A program made the translations under genes and the position numbers. From assembly GCA_015064665.1 (NCBI GenBank), contig SVRU01000055.1:1-18208 (forward strand): 18,208 bases of DNA, written 5' to 3'. This document shows, in pieces, positions 12,844 through 18,208 of this stretch. The notes under the pieces were generated by a model. It was not told the DNA's origin. It did no database searches and saw nothing but the letters and a program-made list of their open reading frames with translations. This stretch comes from Oscillospiraceae bacterium (GTDB lineage Bacteria; Bacillota_A; Clostridia; Oscillospirales; CAG-272). Position 1 is the stretch's first letter, and every line of letters begins with the position of its first letter.

Positions 12844-15246
12844 ATGCTTTCTACAAGCAAGGTTCTTTCCATACTTGAATTTGATAAAATTATAGCAATG
12901 CTTGCCGAATGCGCCTCAACTGATGGTGCGAAGGCGAGGGCTTATTCGTTAACTCCGTCGGTCGATTATGAAGATATAGTCAGATGTCAGACGAGAACGG
13001 AGGACGCAAAGCGTCTGATAAACGCTAAGGGGTATCCCTCTTTTTATGCAGAAGAGAGCGTTGTTGCTTCGGCGGAACGTGCGTATAAGGGCGCGGTCCT
13101 TTCGCCGCGGGAGCTTCTTGATATAGCAGCGCTTTTCAGATCATCCAGAATGATTTTGGATTATATAAATACGGACAAGCTTTTTGATACCTCACTCGAT
13201 GAGATATTCAGAAGACTCATGCCTAATCGCGAGCTTGAAACTCAAATAACCCGAGCTATTATTTCCGAGGAGCTTATTGCCGACGAAGCGAGTCCCGAGC
13301 TCGCAGAAATAAGAAGAAAAATCAAGGCTGCCAACAACAGAATAAAAGACACTTTGCAAAGCTACGTAAGCGGAACGAGGGTTAAATATCTTCAGGAAAA
13401 TCTCGTAACTATGCGAAACGGAAGATACGTTGTTCCGGTAAAGGCAGAATATAAAAATGAAATGAAGGGTCTTGTTCACGATACCTCTGCTTCAGGAGCA
13501 ACCCTTTTTATTGAGCCTATGGCAGTTGTTGATGCAAACAATGAGCTTAAAAGCTTAGCAAGCAGTGAAGCACATGAAATTGAAAGGATTCTTTCAAAAC
13601 TGTCCGCGGAATGCGCCGAATCTTCAAGCGTAATATCGCTTAATTACCATAATATTACCGAACTCGCATTTGCATTTGCTTGCGCTGCGCTTGCTATTCA
13701 GATGAAGGCAGAACGTCCGACAATTGTCAAAAAAAGACAGATTGATCTAAAGCGTGCAAGACACCCCTTGATTGCAAGCGATAGGGTGGTGCCAATTGAC
13801 GTTTCGATAGGCGGAAACTTTGATACGCTGATTATAACGGGACCGAATACGGGCGGTAAAACCGTAACGCTTAAAACTATGGGCCTTCTGACGTTGATGG
13901 CGCAATCCGGGCTTCAGATTCCTGCTCTTGAAAGCTCTGTTATAGGTATTTTTGAAGAGGTTCTTGCCGATATAGGCGACGAGCAGAGCATCGAAGCGTC
14001 GCTCTCAACCTTTTCATCTCACATGGTGAATGTAGTTGATATACTGAATAGAGTCGGTCCGAATTCTCTCGTTCTTTTTGATGAGCTTGGCTCGGGAACC
14101 GATCCGATAGAGGGCGCAGCTCTCGCTATATCCATACTTGAAAAAACAAAGAGTTCGGGCGCTCTGTCGGCTTCCACAACTCACTACGCTGAGCTGAAGG
14201 CGTATGCGCTTGAAACGCCAGGAGTACAGAATGCATCATGCGAATTTGACATTGAAACGCTTCGTCCGACATATAGGCTAATAGTGGGAACACCGGGTAA
14301 ATCCAATGCTTTTGCAATTTCCGAAAAGCTTGGCTTATCCTCTGATGTAATAACTCGTGCAAACGAGCTTATTGCGAGAGAAAACAAGCGTTTTGAAGAC
14401 GTAATCGAAAAGCTTGACACGAACAGAATAGCTATGGAAAAGGAGCGCGACGCTGCGGAAAAACTTCGCGTGGAATTCGAAACATTTAAGCGCAAGGCTG
14501 AGGAGGAAATGAAGATAAAACTTGCTAAGAGCGAAGAGGAAATTCAAAAATCCACGCAAAAAGCAAGGCAGATATTGGACAGTGCGAGAATGTCCAGCGA
14601 ATTTATATTCCGTCAGCTTGAGGATATCCGTAAACAAGAGGACAAGGAAAAGCGTTTTGAAATGATGAATCTTGCGCGTGATGAGGTTCGACGCAGACTT
14701 TGCGAGAGCGAGGGGTTGTTTGCCGAAATTGACCTTGATAAGCTTGCGCTTGACGATGATTACAAATTGCCAAGACCTCTTGTTGTCGGTGATAAGGTTT
14801 ATCTTGTTAATCTCGGTCAAGAGGGTGTTGTTACCGCTATTAAAAACAAAGACGGGCTTGTGTCTGTTACGGCGGGAATTCTGAAAACTAAGGTTTCTGA
14901 GGATAAGCTTAGACTTATCGACGGAAAAACAAAGTTTGTGAAAAAGCCTGTTCAGCCCAAGGTTAGCGAAGGAAAGGTTAAGAAGAGTATTGTTTCAACT
15001 TTTCGCTCGGAAGTTGACGTGCGTGGTATGATAGGCGATGATGCATGGTTTGTTGTCGATAAGTATCTTGACGATGCCGTGCTTGCAGGTGTTCCGTCTG
15101 TAAGAATAATTCACGGAAAGGGAACAGGGGCTTTACGCGCTGCACTTTGGAAGTTTTTTAAGAATGATAAGAGAATAAAGAGCTATCGACACGGTGCATA
15201 CGGTGAAGGCGACGCCGGTGTTACAGTGGTTGAATTCAATCAATGA
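12844..15246 (+). CDS. mutS2: Endonuclease MutS2 (MutS family ATPase with Smr domain)
   Basis: MutS2 is the MutS homologue lacking the mismatch-recognition domain. It has been tied to suppression of homologous recombination and, in B. subtilis, to rescue of collided ribosomes. The 800-residue protein shows a helical core, Walker A GPNTGGKT (333-340), the STFSSHM signature (388-394), Walker B LVLFDELGSGTDP (409-421), a long charged coiled coil (about 510-640), a KOW-like segment around 665-710 and a C-terminal Smr nuclease domain (about 722-800) with EVDVRGMIGDDAW and IIHGKGTGALR. The size is close to B. subtilis MutS2. It begins two bases after recO, with GAGG inside the recO end as a likely ribosome binding site. 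Confidence 0.96.
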   Translation: MLSTSKVLSILEFDKIIAMLAECASTDGAKARAYSLTPSVDYEDIVRCQTRTEDAKRLINAKGYPSFYAEESVVASAERAYKGAVLSPRELLDIAALFRSSRMILDYINTDKLFDTSLDEIFRRLMPNRELETQITRAIISEELIADEASPELAEIRRKIKAANNRIKDTLQSYVSGTRVKYLQENLVTMRNGRYVVPVKAEYKNEMKGLVHDTSASGATLFIEPMAVVDANNELKSLASSEAHEIERILSKLSAECAESSSVISLNYHNITELAFAFACAALAIQMKAERPTIVKKRQIDLKRARHPLIASDRVVPIDVSIGGNFDTLIITGPNTGGKTVTLKTMGLLTLMAQSGLQIPALESSVIGIFEEVLADIGDEQSIEASLSTFSSHMVNVVDILNRVGPNSLVLFDELGSGTDPIEGAALAISILEKTKSSGALSASTTHYAELKAYALETPGVQNASCEFDIETLRPTYRLIVGTPGKSNAFAISEKLGLSSDVITRANELIARENKRFEDVIEKLDTNRIAMEKERDAAEKLRVEFETFKRKAEEEMKIKLAKSEEEIQKSTQKARQILDSARMSSEFIFRQLEDIRKQEDKEKRFEMMNLARDEVRRRLCESEGLFAEIDLDKLALDDDYKLPRPLVVGDKVYLVNLGQEGVVTAIKNKDGLVSVTAGILKTKVSEDKLRLIDGKTKFVKKPVQPKVSEGKVKKSIVSTFRSEVDVRGMIGDDAWFVVDKYLDDAVLAGVPSVRIIHGKGTGALRAALWKFFKNDKRIKSYRHGAYGEGDAGVTVVEFNQ

Positions 15247-15269
15247 ATTCTTGTCTATGAGGGTGGAAA

Positions 15270-15746
15270 ATGAAGTTTATAAATATTGATTATGCAGCTC
15301 CGCGTGAAGAGGTCATTTCTATGCTTTTGAACAATGAGGCTGTCAACCGAAATGTCCGAGTTGATTCATCTCGGGGCAGACATGTGATTACTGTTGAGGA
15401 AAAGACCAAAAACAGAATTAAATTAAAATGTAAGCTTGTTGGAGGTCCCTCCAAGGACAACGGATTCGTTCAAGGAACTACGCTTAACGCAAAAATCGTT
15501 GAGAAAAACGGTATAACGAAGATTCGCGGCGTAATCGTAACTGAACCCGTATATCATTTCTTTTTCTTTATGATGATAGTTTTGTTTATCGTTCAATGCA
15601 TTCGAATGCGTGGAATTTCAATCATTCCGCCAATGCTGATTATCTTTGATATTTTTATGTTCAAAAATGAATTTAAAAAACAGAAATATATCAAGAGTTA
15701 TTTATACAGAGCAAAGCGCATACTTGGCAGTTTGGATGACGCTTAG
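15270..15746 (+). CDS. Small membrane protein of unknown function, 158 residues
   Basis: I do not recognise a named family. The N-terminal 92 residues are soluble and beta-rich in pattern (alternating hydrophobic residues in RHVITVEEKTKNRIKLKCK and TLNAKIVEKNGITKIRGVIV). Two hydrophobic helices follow at about 96-111 (aromatic start FFFFMMIVLF) and 115-132, and the protein ends with a basic C-terminal tail (KNEFKKQKYIKSYLYRAKR). Both ends are predicted on the same, probably cytoplasmic, side. GAGGGTGG lies six to ten bases before the ATG, and the gene begins 23 bases after mutS2, so it is likely the last gene of that series. Coding quality resembles its neighbours. Confidence 0.85.
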   Translation: MKFINIDYAAPREEVISMLLNNEAVNRNVRVDSSRGRHVITVEEKTKNRIKLKCKLVGGPSKDNGFVQGTTLNAKIVEKNGITKIRGVIVTEPVYHFFFFMMIVLFIVQCIRMRGISIIPPMLIIFDIFMFKNEFKKQKYIKSYLYRAKRILGSLDDA

Positions 15747-15855
15747 GCAAGAGTGAATAATTCGCTCTCTCGAAAATTCAGAGCTGGTTCGGATTGTTCA
15801 TTCTTACGGCTGGAAGTTGAAACATTAAAGCATATAAGATATATGTAATATATTG

Positions 15856-15884
15856 TTGACAAAAGGCAAATGCTGTGTTATAAT
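15856..15884 (+). promoter_or_regulatory. Fully consensus sigma-A promoter for the marR-fakB-fakA cassette
   Basis: TTGACA (15856-15861) and TATAAT (15879-15884) are both perfect, 17 bases apart, and TGT before the -10 adds an extended -10. Transcription should begin near 15891. A promoter this strong normally needs a repressor, which fits the adjacent MarR gene. Confidence 0.88.
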
Positions 15885-15890
15885 TAAAAT

Positions 15891-15904
15891 GTTGTAAAAA
15901 CAAC
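15891..15904. promoter_or_regulatory. Inverted repeat GTTGT-AAAA-ACAAC at the transcription start, candidate MarR operator
   Basis: A perfect 5-base inverted repeat with a four-base spacer covers the predicted start site, five bases before the ribosome binding site. A related TTGT-TG-ACAA (15853-15862) covers the -35 box. Two similar half-site pairs bracketing a promoter are what an autoregulating MarR dimer would use, but no binding is shown. Confidence 0.45.
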
Positions 15905-15918
15905 AATTGGAGAAAAAG

Positions 15919-16371
15919 ATGATAGAACGTTTTGAGACATTTACCCGCAGCATAACAAGCCTCACCCGCAACATAAGGAAAATTAAAGTGAGTGAAATGG
16001 CAAAATGGAATCTTAAGAGCCAACACGTATCTTATATTTATTATCTTTATGAACGCGGTGCGATGACCTTGAAAGAGTTATGCAGTATCAGCGGTGATGA
16101 TAAAGCTAATGTTTCAAGGTCTATTGAATTTCTCGAGGAGAACGGGTATTTGGTCATTAAAGAGCGTTCAAATAAACGTTACAAAATACATTACGAGCTT
16201 TCAGCGCTAGGCTCTGAGGTGGGTTGCAGTGTCTTCAAAAGAGTTGAGCAAATAATAAACAATGCAAGCCGCGGAATAAGTGCTGAGGAAAGAATAATAA
16301 TGTATAAGTGCTTAGAACAGATAAACGCAAACCTGAAGAAAATGACAGATGAATATCAGCGAGAAAATTAG
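15919..16371 (+). CDS. MarR family transcriptional regulator
   Basis: The 150-residue protein has the MarR winged-helix plan: N-terminal dimerisation helix (1-30), helix-turn-helix region MTLKELCSISGDDKANVSRSIEFLEENGYL (49-78), a wing VIKERSNKRYKIHYELSALG (79-98), and a long C-terminal dimerisation helix. The ATG at 15919 is preferred because GGAGAAA (15909-15915) is its ribosome binding site; an earlier TTG at 15907 overlaps that site. The gene is followed 22 bases later by a DegV/FakB gene and then a FakA-like gene. By analogy with FabT, a MarR regulator of membrane lipid genes, it may sense an acyl ligand, but this is inference from neighbours, not from recognised ligand residues. Confidence 0.9.
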   Translation: MIERFETFTRSITSLTRNIRKIKVSEMAKWNLKSQHVSYIYYLYERGAMTLKELCSISGDDKANVSRSIEFLEENGYLVIKERSNKRYKIHYELSALGSEVGCSVFKRVEQIINNASRGISAEERIIMYKCLEQINANLKKMTDEYQREN

Positions 16372-16393
16372 CCTATAATTAAGGAGACGGATT

Positions 16394-17260
16394 ATGAGAG
16401 ATTACGTTATATTTACAGACTCGGCATGTGATATCAGCCCTGAGCTTTTGGAAAAATGGGGGGTAAAATCAGCATCTCTTACCTTTAGATTCGAAAACGA
16501 AAATAAAGAGTACCTAAATTACGAAATGGATTCGAAAAGCTTTTATGACAAAATGAGAGAGGGACTTGTTGCAAAGACGTCGGCTATAAATTCCGCGACT
16601 TTTATTTCGGCATTTGAAGAAATATTAAAAGAAGGCCGCGACGTGCTTTATCTCGGATTTTCATCGGGGCTCAGTACTACATATAATTCAGCTCGCCTTG
16701 CTGCAAAGCAGCTTTGCGGAATCTATCCCGATTCAAAAATTATTGTCGTGGATACTCTTGCTGCTTCAGCCGGAGAGGGACTTCTCGTGCGCCTTGTGGT
16801 TGATAAAAAGAATGAAGGTGCATCGATAGAAGAGGCCGCGACATTTGCAGAAAAGAGCGTGCTTAATATTTGTCACTGGTTTACCGTTGACGATCTTGTT
16901 TACCTCAAGAGAGGCGGACGTATAAGTGCAGCGGCAGCATTTTTCGGAAATGTTATCGGAATCAAACCCGTTCTGCACGTCGATAACGAGGGGCATCTTG
17001 TTAACGTTATGAAGGTTCGCGGCAGAAGAAGTGCGGTGCTTGCCATGGCCCAGAAGTATGAGGAAACGGCTCTTGACAAGGAGAACGGACTAGTGTATAT
17101 TTCGCACGCTGACTGCATGAAGGACGTCGAGGACCTTTCCAAGCTTATACACGACAGGTGCGGTGCGTCGGTGGAAATAGTTACCGACGTCGGTCCGGTT
17201 ATCGGTGCTCATTCCGGTCCCGGAACACTTGCACTCTTTTTCGTAGGTAAAGAAAGATAA
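16394..17260 (+). CDS. DegV family fatty-acid-binding protein (FakB-like)
   Basis: DegV/FakB proteins hold a single fatty acid and present its carboxylate to the kinase FakA, which makes acyl-phosphate for phospholipid synthesis. The 288-residue protein has TDSACDI (8-14), the TS pair at 62-63 (TSAIN; the family often has TSQPS), SSGLSTTYNSA (90-100), RGGRIS (173-178), IGIKPVL (188-194) and GPVIGAHSGPGTLAL (267-281) with H273 at the conserved carboxylate-contacting position. AAGGAGA precedes the ATG. The FakA-like partner gene begins 20 bases downstream, which strongly supports a FakB role. The fatty acid preferred cannot be read from the sequence. Confidence 0.92.
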   Translation: MRDYVIFTDSACDISPELLEKWGVKSASLTFRFENENKEYLNYEMDSKSFYDKMREGLVAKTSAINSATFISAFEEILKEGRDVLYLGFSSGLSTTYNSARLAAKQLCGIYPDSKIIVVDTLAASAGEGLLVRLVVDKKNEGASIEEAATFAEKSVLNICHWFTVDDLVYLKRGGRISAAAAFFGNVIGIKPVLHVDNEGHLVNVMKVRGRRSAVLAMAQKYEETALDKENGLVYISHADCMKDVEDLSKLIHDRCGASVEIVTDVGPVIGAHSGPGTLALFFVGKER

Positions 17261-17280
17261 TACATTTTCAGAGGATTGCT

Positions 17281-18208
17281 ATGACTGATAATAAGGAAAA
17301 CGTAATTATTTCTGCAGATGAAACGCCTGTTGCAAATAAGGCTGATAAATCCAAAAAAGCAAAGGCGGAAAAGAGTAAGAAAACCAAAGTTGAGAAAGCA
17401 GAGAAAACAAAAAAGAAGGATTTGATTTCCAAAGACGAAAAGAAATCTGAAAAGAAATCTGAAAAGAAATCTGAAAAGAAATCTGAAAAGAAATCTGAAA
17501 AGAAAGCCGATACAAAGATTTCTGCCAAAGAAACAAAAAGCGATAAACCTAAGAAAAAGAAGTCAACGAAGAAGAAATCGTCCAAAATCGGAAATATTAA
17601 ATACCTCGGAGGTCGGTTCTTCAAAAAAATGGCATTTGGCGGCGCCGAGGAGCTGAGCTCAAATGCTGATGAGGTCAACAGGCTAAATGTCTTTCCCGTT
17701 CCCGACGGAGACACGGGCGATAATATGAGAATGACCATCGAAAGCGGTATTTCCGAGATGGAGGCAGTAAACTCTGATAACATCGGCAAGGTTATTCAAT
17801 CTCTTTCGCACGGAATGCTTCTCGGTGCAAGAGGAAATTCAGGTGTAATTCTTTCGCAGTTCTTTGCAGGAACAGCAAAGGGGCTTGAGTCTGTATCGAA
17901 AGCCGACCCAGAAACGCTCGGTAAGGCTCTTGAGCTTGGCGTTCAGCAGGCTTATTCGTCGGTAATGACACCTACCGAGGGAACTATTCTTACGGTTGCT
18001 AGAGAGGCTGTTGAGTATGCGGTATCAAGAATTACCCCTAAAAGCACGATTCGTTCGCTGTTCGCGGACCTGTCGGCAGAAATGAACCGTTCTCTTGACA
18101 GAACTCCCGAGATTTTGACCGTTCTGAAAGAGGCGGGCGTTGTAGATAGCGGTGCTGCAGGTCTTTATCATATTATTGACGGATTCAACAGAGTGCTGAA
18201 CGGAAAGG
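17281..18208 (+). CDS. FakA-like fatty acid kinase, DhaL/DAK domain protein with Lys-rich N-terminal extension (3' end outside window)
   Basis: FakA phosphorylates FakB-bound fatty acids. The 309 codons seen include the DhaL nucleotide-binding domain beginning near residue 108: LGGRFFKKMAFGGAEEL, then NRLNVFPVPDGDTGDNM (133-149) with the metal-binding aspartates, HGMLLGARGNSGVILSQFF (178-195), a TPTEGTILTV segment, and GVVDSGAAGLYHIIDGF. The central and C-terminal domains are cut off. The unusual part is an extension of about 105 residues, extremely rich in Lys with Glu and Ser, including EKKS repeated five times plus EKKA (53-76). Ordinary FakA proteins begin close to the DhaL domain. GAGGA (17272-17276) supports the ATG at 17281; a later ATG at 17629 would truncate the first DhaL helix. 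Confidence 0.9.
   Translation, partial: MTDNKENVIISADETPVANKADKSKKAKAEKSKKTKVEKAEKTKKKDLISKDEKKSEKKSEKKSEKKSEKKSEKKADTKISAKETKSDKPKKKKSTKKKSSKIGNIKYLGGRFFKKMAFGGAEELSSNADEVNRLNVFPVPDGDTGDNMRMTIESGISEMEAVNSDNIGKVIQSLSHGMLLGARGNSGVILSQFFAGTAKGLESVSKADPETLGKALELGVQQAYSSVMTPTEGTILTVAREAVEYAVSRITPKSTIRSLFADLSAEMNRSLDRTPEILTVLKEAGVVDSGAAGLYHIIDGFNRVLNGK
17437..17508 (+). repeat. In-frame 12-bp tandem repeat encoding EKKS in the FakA-like gene
   Basis: The unit GAAAAGAAATCT occurs five times without change (17437-17496), followed by a sixth, partly diverged copy GAAAAGAAAGCC (17497-17508). Because the unit is four codons long, slippage would lengthen or shorten the lysine-rich tail without breaking the frame. 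Confidence 0.97.

Noticed and set aside
15750..15768. Hairpin AGAGTGAA-TAA-TTCGCTCT after the small membrane protein gene, as a terminator
   Set aside because: It is followed by CTCGAAAATTC with no T-run, so it lacks the second half of a rho-independent terminator. It may be a weak or factor-dependent site at most.
1..18208. A novel defence, mobile or biosynthetic system
   Set aside because: Nearly every gene belongs to a known housekeeping, sporulation or metabolic family in conserved order. I saw no integrase, transposase, inverted terminal repeats, direct-repeat arrays, or composition break that would mark an inserted element.

Overview
The window looks like ordinary chromosome from a spore-forming member of the class Clostridia, probably a gut lineage near the Oscillospiraceae/Ruminococcaceae. 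Support comes from a large Bacillus/Clostridium-type SRP RNA with an Alu domain, a genuine Spo0A, the sporulation proteins YqfC and YqfD, a YlbJ/SpoVV-like membrane protein, AAGGAG-type ribosome binding sites and AT-rich intergenic DNA. I see no phage, transposon, CRISPR, tRNA or rRNA sequence, and no convincing new defence or mobile system. The placement is inferred from gene content, not from a phylogeny.

Layout, left to right. (1) 1-222: the 3' end of a short-chain reductase gene. (2) 255-3189: a strong promoter, the SRP RNA with its terminator, then dnaX-ybaB-recR, the same order as scr-dnaX-yaaK-recR in Bacillus. (3) 3208-3242: a long hairpin that ends both recR and the convergent spo0A. 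(4) 3248-4384: spo0A on the minus strand and a 369-bp AT-rich divergent control region. (5) 4385-7155: GTP-type PEP carboxykinase, an easily missed 57-residue lipoprotein gene, and a divergent glucosamine-6-phosphate deaminase-like gene, closed by a bidirectional terminator. (6) 7203-8138 (minus): the YlbJ-like protein. (7) 8207-15746: a tight series yqfC-yqfD-phoH-ybeY-era-recO-mutS2 plus a small membrane protein, with three overlapping start/stop junctions. (8) 15856-18208: a fully consensus promoter, a MarR regulator, a DegV/FakB fatty-acid-binding protein and a FakA-like DhaL-domain protein cut by the window end.

The genes fall into four themes: genome upkeep (dnaX, recR, recO, mutS2); ribosome and RNA maturation and protein targeting (SRP RNA, ybeY, era, phoH); entry into and progress through sporulation (spo0A, yqfC, yqfD, ylbJ-like); and central or lipid metabolism (pckG, nagB-like, FakB/FakA). 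The points most worth a second look are: the lysine-rich, SEKK-repeat N-terminal extension on the FakA-like protein; the MarR-FakB-FakA cassette with an inverted repeat at its promoter; the small lipoprotein gene between pckG and nagB; an apparent Spo0A box and repeated TTGGTAA elements in the spo0A-pckG intergenic region; and the altered active-site residues of the NagB-like protein.
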